From contig ML213525.1 of NCBI GenBank assembly GCA_004369045.1, positions 65,789-129,788 of the forward strand: a DNA stretch of 64,000 nt, given 5' to 3'. Shown here piece after piece: positions 53,640-64,000 of the stretch (position 1 is its first letter; each line of letters opens with the position of its first letter). A program made the position numbers and the translations under genes. Under the pieces are notes generated by a model that saw only the letters and a program-made list of their open reading frames with translations, had not been told where the DNA came from and did no database searches. Source of the stretch: Heliocybe sulcata. Lineage: Eukaryota > Basidiomycota > Agaricomycetes > Gloeophyllales > Gloeophyllaceae.

Positions 53640-54604
53640 TCAATTCCTGTTGAAAGGCCAGAACCGTCTTTTGTTGGTGGTCATGGGGTAAGAGTTGCCG
53701 TAGCTCGATCCCGACATGCGCTCGCGGCGCCGGCCGAAGCAGACGGTGCAGCCCGCGAGGAGGAGCAGGATCAAGGAGACGAAGGTAAGCCAGAAGCCTG
53801 GAGAACGAATCGGTATTTATTTATAAATGAAAAGGAAAGGGAGCTTACCGGCGCCGGTGTTGGTGTTGTGGGTGCCAGAAAGCCTGTTCATCTCATGGTG
53901 GACCCAGGCGTAGAGCGCAATGTCGATCGCGAAGGCTATCAGGGTAATGAGGGCAGCCAGGAAGGAGACGATGGACGCGATGAGCGTGATCGTGACGTGG
54001 GTCGAGAAGGACAGGAGGAGCGCGACGAATGTGACGACGGTCGCTGGAGAGCACGATAGTTAGGGGACCTGATATATATAAGCGGGAGGATCGACACTCA
54101 CCAACGGGGTGAACAGCAAGTCCACGAGTCCAGGACGAGTTGATGGCAATGACGTTGTTGTTCGAGGGGTCTTGTACTCTGACAGTGTACCCGTGGCCTG
54201 CAGAAAACATGATAGTCGACCCGAACCAGTCGCAAAGTACGGACACTGCTCACCTTCAGGTGCGCATACGCGATGCCCGTCACTGGCTGCATATTCGCAG
54301 TACGACCTGGGCCATCCATCAGTCCTCGGATCATGGACGGCTACCTTCACGCTACTGACCACACTCCATACTATACAGACTTTTGCTCAGCGGAGCACAG
54401 TTGAATCAGATAAGGGCCACGTACTCTAAGCTCCTTTATAGCGTTTGTGTCCGTCCCACTGGGCGGGGCGATGCCGTTTCCATACTGCGTCCTCGCAATG
54501 TCCAACGCTGGAAGGTACGGCAGCGAAATCGAGGTCAAGAAGCTGAGCACGAAGGCGGCAAAGAGGAAGACGATGCCGGGGATGCAGAATGCGCGAGAGA
54601 CCAT
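53640..54604 (-). CDS. PalI/SUR7-like four-helix membrane protein
   Basis: Six exons (54425-54604, 54360-54370, 54254-54306, 54102-54197, 53849-54043, 53640-53797) join to 230 residues. The 11-base second exon is required to give the family sequence RYGVWSYC. The N-terminal hydrophobic segment (FCIPGIVFLFAAFVLSFLTS) is the first membrane helix. An extracellular loop with SLPYLPALD and W-x-x-C follows. Then come three helices (VVTFVALLLSF, ASIVSFLAALITLIAFAIDI, FWLTFVSLILLLLAGC) and a basic cytoplasmic tail. This is the layout of the SUR7/PalI family, which acts at the plasma membrane (eisosomes, ambient-pH sensing). I cannot tell which role applies here. Confidence 0.8.
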
Positions 54605-57511
54605 AGTGACGAGGGGACTAGCTCAACAGGCGCTGAACGGCACGACTCCACCCAGAAGTCGCGCGATTAAATACCTCTCGCTTGAACGTGCCTGCCACTC
54701 CAGAGAAGCATTCCCCTTTATGTAATGCGGTGCTCACCTTGTATAGATCTTGATCCCGTGTGACACATTTCCCCGCGACAGTTGATGCATGATGAGTCGG
54801 TTCCCTAGCGACTTGACTCCTTGCTGAAGCGGCTGCATGCTCATGAGAAAAATGACTGGGAATGAGTAAACTATGTCCGCATGTTCACATTCTTGCTCGA
54901 AGATCATTCTTGCTCGAAGATGACGTGGATTAGAGCGGGATTCCCCGTTCAGTTGATGGTCCCTGACAAAAATAAACGATCGTAATCATAACAAGGTTTC
55001 AGTTAGCGCCCGAATCACCAGGGGTCTCGGTGTAGTGCGGTCGACGCTCAGCGTCCAACACAACCCGCGCAGTGCGACGTTCATACCGGCTTCGGACCCC
55101 AGCTGGATGTTCGAAGCGCGGTATCCAATTGCTTAGTCCGGACGAAGGGAATGGAAATAGTTAACTGGAAGCTCCGCAGTTGAAGACAGCGACTCGAGCC
55201 TTCGCAAGTGAAGCGGTCGAAGAACGCCGCTGATCTGCGCCCAGAGGCTGGATATGGTTTAAGTATAGCGCTGGCTAATATAGAGACCGTGCATGCTTAC
55301 GGCTGGAGAACAACCATCTTGTCGATGGACGTACTGCGGTGACTATCCCTCGGAGCCGCTATACCTAGTCAACATTTCAACCATCAACCATCGCAATGGC
55401 ATTGATGAAGTTGCCGTGATAGTGTCGAAAGATCCCAGCCGCCAGCCCCGCTTCGCACTGCAGGAAGCCGAGCGGATAGCATGTGGACCTTGGCATAGCA
55501 TCGTCTAGATACAAGAGCGGTGAGACAGGCAAACTGGTCGCTGCGCTAGACACGGTTTGCGCCACTCCGAAACATCTCGAGCTTAACACTTGAACCCGTA
55601 AAAGAAGATACTTCGGAAGCAAGTTAACAGCCCGGCAGGGCTGATGACAGAAAGGACTGGATATGTCACGCTCGTCATGAAGCATAAGATTTTTCGACCT
55701 ACGATAATGGACACGCACACATTAGCCGCGATTAATTGTTAGGGACTTCGTGTCTTACCTATTAGACATAAGCAGAAGTATGCGGCTGTAACGGCCATGA
55801 TCAGAAGAGACCAGACTATGCGGCAACGCCATCCACCATACCAGCACTATCATCGAGCGTACCTTCTAGTAGCAACTTGAGAGCCTCGCCAAGGAGAAGT
55901 CCTTCCTCGCAAGCCCACAGAGCCCATCTGCGTGCGCCAGCACCGTACCGGGGCCTCGCAAGAAGTTCGCCCTAGGGGGGAACCTGTATGACCCCAAGGG
56001 CACGCTTATCTCCATTTTCAGTGAGCTACAAGGGCGTCAGGTACTTGATGAGTTGGAGGACAATGGTCTGGATACCCCGGCTCTCGGACAGTGTGGACCA
56101 CCGAGAGCACAGAAGAGCGGAACCTGCGACGTGATAGGCGCATGTACCTCGGTTGACGTATGAAGAGGGAAGACGTACCTCAGCAGAGCATATGGGCATT
56201 TTTCTCTATCACAGTGCCGAACAGCTTGTGAAGATAGAGGACCCACGCCTCATCTCTACGGTTCACCACCCACGCACTTACGATGATTTATCCCTCGTTA
56301 ACGGGAAACGCCTGGTCCAATACCTACATGAATGGAGCATGTGCTTATGCGTCCTACACAATACGTGTGACGCACGTTGTCCGTGCACCCTCACAGCTTC
56401 AAAGACGCTACCACCAGACACAAGAAAGGACTCCCGCATATAGCCGTCCGAAACAAGCTAATCCTTGCCTGATGCGAAGCTAGACGGTTGTTCATAGTGC
56501 ATAGTGCGGAAGCGGACGTGGGAAGTCAACAGAGGTGCGGGCGATTGATGGTGTCAGTAAAGAAAACCATGGGTGTCTTCAGGCCAGAGATGTGTGCGAG
56601 CTTCCCGGAAGAATCGAGCGGTGCCGCGGCCAGAGAGATCAAGGAAATTTTGGACGGTAAGAGAACCGTTGGGAAGTGGGACAGTTACTAGTGCAGATCT
56701 CCAAGAGGGAGATTCGCTGGTCTCCTGGGCGAACATTCCGGATGTCAGTACATAGCACTGGAATGAAGCTTTAGGATGTATGCGCACCACTAGGCGATCT
56801 TCATCAGGTCTTTCTACCTGCGTAATCATGACACGTATCTGCAGCGTAAAACGCGAACGTGAAATTGTGCGACGGCCGACTGCGCCAGAAACCCCCGCGT
56901 CTCTTCAAGCCTTGCTTAAGCTAGGGCGCGAAGCACGCTGGAGTTCGCCCTAGTGCGCCTCCCGAGAATTCACCCTGAGGCTGAATATACATAAATGATG
57001 GACGTAGAATCGCAGACTAGCACACTGTCTCTGGCTATAGAGAGAGCATGGGTGATCGCTATATAACAGACCGCAGTAAGACTCGCGAGGGTGACTCAAA
57101 TAGCGCGTTATAGGTCACACACAGAGCACGTGGCTCAATCGCCACAAACCTGCAATTTGGTGCGCACGCAATGCGACCTTCTGTTGTCTCTGGTCTTTGA
57201 GCTACTCCTGGGTTGGCGTTTTTATCAGGAACACCTGTCGGCCACACAGGACTTACTGCGGGACCGCTGGCGATGTACTATCTTGCAAACTATGCGTTGC
57301 CTTCATGGATAGCTTCAGCTTTCCTGTGGCGGCATTGACAGACCAAAAGACGAGCTCGGGCTGGACTTGATCGCAAATCGTTCTGAACACGTAGTTTGGA
57401 CCTGTATGCTCAATCTTCGGGTTGTCATTACAATGAAAGTACAATAAATCCAAAGTCGGTGGTATTACAAGTTAAGATCTTCTCGTCCTTCCTTCACTGA
57501 ACGGCGGTAAT
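54605..57511. other. long stretch without a supported gene
   Basis: Frames are short and show no domain. A 17-base tandem duplication (CATTCTTGCTCGAAGAT twice) is at 54888-54921. Open frames near 56554-56829 and 55377-55718 look random. Confidence 0.45.
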
Positions 57512-58027
57512 TCAATCATGAGGAGCACGGGCTTCACCCTGGGCAGCTGCCTTGCCGCCAGACTCGCGGAGCTCGCCCTTTTCGTGCAGCTCGGGCTTGT
57601 GGGTGTACTTCCCAACGACCTGATAAGTGGGGTGATCAGTTATCCTGCATGGTTCTCCATGGACGGGATATCTCACCTTCTGCGTCTTACCGACAATTTT
57701 GTCGGCCACACCAGCCTTTCCCATAGGCTTGTCCTCGTTCCCATCTATAGCTACGCCTCCTCCGGAGACGGGCTGCGTGCCCAAAGGACGGTCGTCTTCG
57801 AAAGCGGTCTGGCCCTGACCGCTCTGCGAACGGGGCATACCAGCAGCGGCAGCGGACTCGGCGTTGACGCCCCTGTCGTTCCAATGCTCTGTGGCTTCAG
57901 CAGAGTAGTCTGCTGCGGGGGCGACGCCGCGAGCGCCCGGAACGGGGTCTTCTGAGCCGTGGACGCGGTGGCTAGGGGGACGGTCCTGCTCGAGCATGGC
58001 AGCGGAGGGTGCTTGGGGTGTAGACAT
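57512..58027 (-). CDS. small conserved fungal protein (DKIVGKTQK type)
   Basis: Start at 58027. One intron (57620-57676, 57 bases, in frame and without a stop, so it could be retained) gives 152 residues when removed. The protein is hydrophilic, with an Ala/Gly/Pro-rich N-terminus (APSAAMLEQDRPPSHRVHG) and the conserved end ADKIVGKTQKVVGKYTHKPE, then LHEKGELRESGGKAAAQGEA. I know similar tails from small, uncharacterised stress-associated proteins of ascomycetes and basidiomycetes; no function is established. A TATATAAA box (58118-58125) lies about 95 bases upstream of the ATG. Confidence 0.75.
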   Translation of the reverse strand: MSTPQAPSAAMLEQDRPPSHRVHGSEDPVPGARGVAPAADYSAEATEHWNDRGVNAESAAAAGMPRSQSGQGQTAFEDDRPLGTQPVSGGGVAIDGNEDKPMGKAGVADKIVGKTQKVRYPVHGEPCRITDHPTYQVVGKYTHKPELHEKGELRESGGKAAAQGEARAPHD

Positions 58028-59141
58028 GATAGTTTATTGGAGAGTTAGGTCGCAAAGTTATGGGGTGATATACGTGTGGTTTGAACTTGTGAGGGTAACG
58101 AGGACGTTTGCTTGAGCTTTATATATTTTTTCTGGATGGCGAGGAGGAGAGGATGATATCATACCTGTCGACGTCATGATTGCCTCCGTGTCGGCAAGTC
58201 CAAGCCACACGCCACCTGATTGTGGCTGTGAAGCCGTGGCGCGCACCATAATCTCTCCACTACTCTCCGCCACACTGCTTCATTACCCCAGCACAAGAGT
58301 TCGGCTTTGATTTCGTTTGATTTCTGTTGCCTTGTGGACGACGACAGACAAATGAAGCTGGCTGTAAGACCACGGATAAGCGAAGGGATACCGTCTGGTT
58401 GCTCGACGTTTGCAAGCCGCAGTCATTGGTGCGAGTGGCGCGGGTCTACAGTCGAAGGAAACCTTTGGTAACTGACTCGAAGCTTGGACGCTATTACATT
58501 GCAGTAGTGTCGAGTACTGCTTAGGTACGCTAGCTTTTTCAACTACTGATATATGATTCGCGGTCGTTCGCGGTTGCAGACCATATTCGTTTTCGCGTGT
58601 GGTCGCGCCTTGACTCTCGCTGTCTAACCGTCCTTTCAACACGAAGAAGGCCTACCGAGAACATGTCGAGGTAACTTGAGTGTCGATTGCAATATACGGA
58701 CGGATTAAATGACATGTAAGCCTCACCATCAATATTTACTTGGCTCCTAAGCCTTGAACTGCGTAAAGCTGCCAGGATCCCGGATACAAATTGTGGCCAG
58801 CCACTTCCACTCTCCTCCACAGCACTGGAATACAAATATGCATGGATGCATTCCGGACCAAGGTCAAGGTAAGCGACTGCAACCTAGCTCGACGGCGATT
58901 ACTTCGCCCTATTCGTCTACAGGGATGCCACAACCAGTCCTGGACGATATCAACGGCTGCCTACTGCTCTCATAACATTATAGTAAGTACAAAAATACAC
59001 CGGCAAAACAGGCAGAAGCAGAGTCAGCCCTAGAGCAGAAAAATCCTTGTCACGATAGCGCATCCCCCTAATAGGCATTGGACGGCCGCTATCCGAACTG
59101 TGTAAGGCGTATCGGTCTGCAACTCCATGGACGCAGAGGCT
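58028..59141. other. no supported gene
   Basis: The first 250 bases are promoter of the preceding minus-strand gene. The remainder has short frames only. Confidence 0.45.
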
Positions 59142-59696
59142 CTATTGCTCGCCAGCCTTCTTAGGAGCTCCCTTGTTCGCCGTCAAAGCCTTGTGGATGA
59201 ATGGCAATACACCACCGCCCGCGATCGTGGCGCGGACGAGCATGTCCAACTCTTCATCTCCGCGGATAGCGAGCTGCAAGTGCCGGGGAGTTATACGCTT
59301 GACGCGGAGATCTTTTGATGCGTTCCCTGGTATCATGCACTATCAGCGGTGGCAGGAGCACGGAAGGGAGCGCGACATGCCTGCGAGTTCTAGCACTTCC
59401 GCAGTCAGATACTCCAGCACAGCAGACGTGTAGACCGCCGCCTTCGCCCCGATCCGGACGTTATGTTGTGTGCGCTGCTTCAGATACCGATGAATACGGC
59501 CGACGGGAAACTAGCATCCAGTGCAAGCAGTGAGCTGCGTCCCCATCTGAATATTGCACGGCACACGTACCTGTAAACCGGCCTTCGCGCTTCGCGTTTG
59601 CAAATGACGCGCCGCGCTCGCGTTCCCCGCGACCTCTGCTGCAGCAGCATTCGCTGCGCTTGCTCCGCCCCTCGACTTTCCGCCTTTGCTGGACAT
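59142..59696 (-). CDS. histone H2A.Z variant
   Basis: Nucleosome component that replaces H2A near promoters. Exons are 59571-59696, 59381-59510 and 59142-59326; 146 residues. After a 35-residue Ala/Gly-rich tail the histone fold is complete: [94 protein letters not shown]. Histidine and acidic residues typical of H2A.Z (RGDEELD, VLPFIHK) separate it from canonical H2A. The second intron starts with GC instead of GT (CAG|GCATGT); only this choice gives ELAGNASK. The ATG context at 59694-59696 gives [11 protein letters not shown], as expected. Confidence 0.92.
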
Positions 59697-60731
59697 GGCC
59701 TGTTCGATCGTGTCTCGTGAGCGCCCGTTCATCTCCTCCGTATCTCACACAACTCGCTTGGATCACAAGATTAGGCAGCACCATTGTACTTACCTACTGT
59801 ACACGGGTCGTTAATTTCAGTAGCCTGAATAAATTGAATCTGGAATGAATTGCAGGTGACAGTTGTGTGGCGGACGTTGTACGCACCCGGGCGCCAAACG
59901 CGGTTGTGGCTGATGGTGGTTCAGAAGAAGGAATCGGCCGTCTTTAGGGCCGGTGCATGCCCGCCAAAATCAACAAAGCAACGTCACGTGACTGAGATTT
60001 TAGGTATGCACTCGGCGATCTTGCGTAAGAAATCACTTTTATCGTGTCGTTTGTGATGTTACTGAGGAATACTGAAGTGCATGAAGAGATGAGCATGGCT
60101 TGAGAACGACAAAGGTTAATTTCTATCGAGGACAAGGCGTGGCGGCTGTGTCGGCTATTGCCGACGCGGATGCTTAGCCACCGCCACCTCCGGTTGAACT
60201 AAATTATACTGCTGAACACTACTCGTACTCTGGTGTCACATTCTGGTGTCAAATGGCGACCTCATGAGTCTCATAAAAACAGAGGCTCAGTGACGTGGCG
60301 GCATTCCTACCCCAGAAGGATTATCGTCACTCAGGACATTTTACGTATCCCGGGCCATGGTACCCACGAGAACTTGAACTAGTACCGAGGTTGACATGGA
60401 TTGGTACAGACGGCGCTTCGATAGCCATACAAGCATATTATCTGTTGGTCTCTTGGAAGCGTCTGTCTATTGGAACCGGGTCATCTGCCAGCCATTCATC
60501 TCGGACCAAATTGGATGAGTGCCATTCGATAACTCCTCTTCCAAGTCTGGGTTCTTGATCGCGAGTCGCGACTGACTAGTGAAAGGATATTCGGCTGCCG
60601 GACATGCGGCCTTCGACATACGGCATAGAATGCTGTATGCTGTATTACCGCCTATCTGCCATGCTGCACGACCACAGGCGCTTACCCGTCTCCTATCGCC
60701 TTGACCTACTCATCCTATCTGGCATACGACT
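59697..60731. other. promoter side of H2A.Z and of the SDR gene; no further gene
   Basis: An ATTTTGGCGGGC sequence on the minus strand (about 59959-59970, E2F/MBF-like) and a CACGTG (59985-59990) lie 260-300 bases upstream of the H2A.Z start codon. No gene is recognisable between. Confidence 0.4.
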
Positions 60732-61673
60732 ATGGGCAATCAGACCTCTCGACCGACTCCCGACGTCCCCGAGGTTGCAGACACCAGTACGGCTAGTGCA
60801 CCCATTGCGTTTATCCTAGGCGCTGGACCTCGCGTCGGTCGAAGCGTCGCCGAGAAGCTGAAAGCTCAAGGGTACAAAGTGGCCGTCGGGTCTCGTCATC
60901 CGGACGTGATTGATGCTACGAAGCGCGGCTTTCTGCCTGTATCTGTGGACGTGGCGGATGCTGAGAGTATCGCAAACGCCTTCCAAGCGGTTACGAAACA
61001 GCTAGGGGCACCTCCGAATGTAGTCGTCCACAACGGTACGTCCGACCTAGTCAATGTCTACATTGTGTAGCTATCTCATGCGATTCTCTATCAGTCTCGA
61101 ATAATCCGTCCGAAGAGCTGCCCGACGTCAATGATCCTCTGGAACTGCCGTACGCCGATTTTGCAGGTAGCGTTTCAATCGGTGCCGGTGTCTTTGCGGT
61201 GGCTAGAGAGGCCCTGGCTGGATTTCGCCACATGAAGGATAGCGACTCGCCAAAGGTGTTCATCACCACCGGAAACGTGTTGCCTTTCAAACCTGCGAGG
61301 CCGTTCTTCGCTACTTTAGCATGCCAGAAGAAGGTGTCGGCGCATGTGATGGAGCTGTGTGCCTTGACGTATGCAAAGGAGGGATTCAGGCGGGTCTTGC
61401 TATAGTTAGCACAAGAATGGGTCTCTGATTGTGGCCTGTTACAGATTTTACTTCGCGTCGCAGGTGAATGCGGAGGGAGACCTCCCTGAAGAAGAGTTCA
61501 ACGGGGATGCTCACGCCGTTGCGTACTGGCATATAATTACTGTGCAAGAGCAGGGGAGATGGGATTACCGGTAAGCATTGTTCCTGGAAGTCCTTTGTCC
61601 AGAGTTCGTCACCGAGGTCTGACCGCCGTATCTTAGATTTACTATGGATGGAGTGCTGCTGCCCGGCTATTAG
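60732..61673 (+). CDS. short-chain dehydrogenase/reductase
   Basis: Exons 60732-61035, 61095-61389, 61445-61570 and 61637-61673 join to 253 residues. The N-terminal Rossmann part has IAFILGAGPRVGRSVAEKL (the dinucleotide-binding G-x-G-x-x-x-x pattern), a basic residue in GSRHPD that would favour NADP(H), VSVDVADAES and NVVVHN. The expected catalytic Tyr-x3-Lys is not in its usual form (FFATLACQKKVSAHV keeps Lys only), so catalytic ability is doubtful or atypical. The C-terminus (GFRFYFASQVNAEGDLPEEE, GRWDYRFTMDG) is typical of a fungal SDR subgroup of unknown substrate. The second intron has a GC donor (CAG|GCGGGT), required to give GFRFYF. Confidence 0.78.
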
Positions 61674-62413
61674 ACGACCGACGAATGTTTGAGCCAGGTG
61701 CAGGACGTTGTGCCTTGTGTATTTCATTGACGTATTCTTCTGGACACGCTACACATGGATGAAGGTCGACACGCGGAAAGACTGCAGGGTAACCAGAGTC
61801 TTCGTTTGAGGATTCTAGAGCCCGTGGCATACGGCGGAATGCCACCTGCAAAGGTTGCATTTTCCGTAGTACAACGACATCCAAAACATTGAATTGCATT
61901 CATGCATTTGGTTTTGTCCTTTACGCAGAAATTGCTGTTTACGATAATCCTTCAGTAGATATTAATGTACCTGTCCCAGCCACCGGATTGTACAAGTTCG
62001 TACATCCATCCACTTACGGACTGATGCAAGTACTTGTGATCACACTCGAACGCTGTTTGAGAGGACTATGAAGTACTGAACAAGCAGAAGTTCAGAGGAT
62101 CGCAGCGACTCCAAGGTCTATCTGAACATCTCAATTGCAAAGCTCGAAATGAATCGTTAACTGCGGGCGATATCTGTCTCCACGAGAGCGGGGAAGCGAG
62201 AGACGCGCGCGACTCTGAATCGAGCTCGGAATCCGCCACAGCGTCCCTCCTGCTCATTACTGCGCTTGGTTCTCGCCTCAGTCTGCTTTACCGCTGCTCC
62301 TAGTACTGGAGTCGGATTCTGAGGACTTCTACGACCAGCTTGTTCTCGCGCCAAGGTTTCTCTACCTTGGGTTGACAAACCCTTCGTAATCTGCGTGTGC
62401 GTGCTGTAACCTG
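61674..62413. other. no gene seen
   Basis: Intergenic between SDR and adaptin; short frames only. Confidence 0.5.
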
Positions 62414-64000
62414 ATGAGCTTCCGGGCGGGACCAAGGAAGGGTGAAAACTATGAGCTCAGCCAAGACCTAAACAGTGAATACCGGGACAAGCGCAAGGAT
62501 GCCATCAAGCGTGTCATAGCTTCAATGACTGTCGGGAAGGGTGCGTGCTCAGAAAGACTTCTGCTTCGAGCGGGTCTCATGTAGCTAAAGATGTTAGCGG
62601 TCTCTTCCCCGATGTCTTGAAGAACATGCAGACGGAGGATCTCGAGCAAAAGAAGCTGGTCTATCTGTATCTCATGAACTATGCCAAAACCCAGCCCGAG
62701 CTCGTCATTCTGGCAGTCAACACCTTCGTCAAGGATTCCGATGACCCTAATCCGCTCGTGCGCGCTCTGGCTATCAGGACAATGGGGATGCTACGGGCTG
62801 AGAAGATTATCGACTACGTTAGCGATCCCTTGCAGAAGTGTCTGCGAGACGACAATCCGTACGTTCGCAAGACTGCCGCGCTGTGTGTTGCGAAGTTATA
62901 TGATCTCAAGCCGGAGCTGGTTCTGGAGAACGGATTCTTGGAGCAGCTGCATGACATGATCTCGGACAGCAACCCGATGGTACGTCCACTCTCTCACTCG
63001 TATGTATGGATACCCTCATAGTCATCAGGTGGTTGCGAATACTGTCGCAGCTCTGTCCGACATCCACGAAACCCTTACATCCCAACCCGGCTATTCTCCT
63101 GACGATCCCGCCCTATTCAGTGTTACGACGAATATCCTGAATAAGCTCCTCATCGCTCTCAATGAATGCTCAGAATGGGGCCGTGTGGGCATACTCGGTG
63201 CGCTGGCCAGGTACAAGACGGATGATGAAAAGGAACGGGAGCATATATGCGAACGCGTGATCCCGCAGTTTCAGCATGTGAATGGGGCCGTCGTGCTCGC
63301 CGCTGTTAAGGTAAGTCCGTTGGCATCATAACTGGGAATCTTCATGACTGAGATGGGGGATAGGTCATCATGATCCACATGAGAGGCATCCGAAGAGAAG
63401 ACCTGCTTAAACAGTTCATTCGCAAGATGGCACCCCCATTAGTCACGCTGCTGTCGTCTCCCCCAGAGGTGCAGTGGGTGGCGTTGAGGAACATCAACCT
63501 CCTCCTTCAGAAACGGTCGGACCTGCTGCAGAATGAGATGCGTGTCTTCTTCTGCAAGTATAATGATCCCCTGTACGTCAAAGTGGAGAAGCTCGACATC
63601 ATGGTCCGCCTCGCCAGCGATAATAACGTCGATGCGCTCCTGAGCGAACTCAAAGAGTCGGTATCCCTCTCACCCGCAGAATCCTGGCTTGCAACATTGA
63701 CACGCAGGTAACAGGTATGCCTCTGAGGTCGATGTCGACTTTGTGCGGAAGAGCATTAAGGCCATCGGGCAAACAGCAATCAAGATTGATTCGGCAGCTG
63801 AGCGCTGCGTGAACGTTCTGCTGGATCTGATTGGGACACGGGTGAGCTATGTTGTACAGGAAGCGATGGTAGTCATAAAGGTATCATTTGTGTCGTTACC
63901 CCTTTATCAGTGTCTGATGGACGTTCTTGGGAACTAGGATATCTTCCGAAAATATCCCGCGACGTACGAGGGCATTATCCCCACCCTTTGTGCGAACCTG
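62414..64000 (+). CDS. AP-1/AP-2 complex beta subunit (beta-adaptin), 5' part
   Basis: Large subunit of the clathrin adaptor complex that recruits clathrin to trans-Golgi or plasma-membrane vesicles. Exons 62414-62540, 62591-62979, 63029-63310, 63364-63656, 63715-63880 and 63938 to the edge. The protein matches the N-terminal trunk of beta-adaptins: [136 protein letters not shown]. The donor at 63657 (GA|GTCGGT) with the acceptor at 63714 gives KEYASEVD exactly. The hinge and ear lie outside the window. Whether it is AP-1 or AP-2 (or shared) cannot be told from the trunk alone. Confidence 0.95.

Noticed and set aside
56554-56829. 91-codon minus-strand frame with EDRLVV similar to EDDLVV of gene c
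   Set aside because: The similarity is limited to a few residues and no other exon is nearby.
60295-60558. 87-codon plus-strand frame before the SDR gene
   Set aside because: No domain, poor codon pattern, and it lies in the presumed promoter.
63657-63714. Apparent non-canonical intron or frameshift in beta-adaptin
   Set aside because: Placing the donor at GA|GTCGGT and the acceptor at ACAG|G restores LKEYASEVD with a normal GT-AG intron.
1-64000. CRISPR arrays, rRNA or operon structure
   Set aside because: No regularly spaced repeats or ribosomal RNA sequence were seen, and the intron-rich genes show a eukaryotic genome.

Overview
The window reads as nuclear DNA of an agaricomycete (mushroom or polypore) fungus. 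Introns are short (mostly 45-65 bases), almost all GT-AG, and many carry a CTAAC branch site. Recognisable genes include an abundant basidiomycete secreted protein, a DUF6533 membrane protein, a Dur3-type urea transporter, an Rtt106-like histone chaperone, a PalI/SUR7-like membrane protein, histone H2A.Z, an SDR enzyme and a beta-adaptin that runs off the right edge.

Positions 1-40000 are an accessory region dominated by one unrecognised family of small intron-rich genes. I call it the LG/TIPFP family, after an 'LG[T/N/D/E]' box and a 'P-x-P-P-L-x-P ... T-I-P-F-P' box in its variable exon. Five paralogues (a, b, c, d, e) occur twice, in mirror order, on the arms of an imperfect inverted repeat (about 1-8850 and 14938-23640). 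All are transcribed outward. Between the arms lies a 6 kb spacer with two unrelated GC-rich genes and one decayed family member. Intron positions and phases match between arms. In b, d and e every exon has exactly the same length in both arms, while exon 3 has diverged strongly in sequence. This is what functional genes look like, not junk or an assembly copy.

To the right (about 25-40 kb) three related blocks lie in direct orientation. They hold one intact member (f), three shorter relatives (g1, g2, g3) and two decayed copies, one with a MITE beside it. Genes d, e and f share a long upstream module: a CACGTG site followed by a TATAGGGGCTATT element about 615-770 bases before the ATG, a CCAAT block, a CCTGAG..ATAAGC..CCATAT block and a TATA-like sequence. 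The g genes share another promoter with an exact 13-base motif that also occurs upstream of the unrelated gene at 40722.

From 40.7 kb rightwards the window becomes ordinary: single-copy housekeeping or metabolic genes with longer empty stretches between some of them. I could not assign a function to the LG/TIPFP family. Its layout (palindromic pairs, a fast-changing central exon, shared promoters, decayed copies) resembles conflict, recognition or ampliconic gene arrays, but that is inference.
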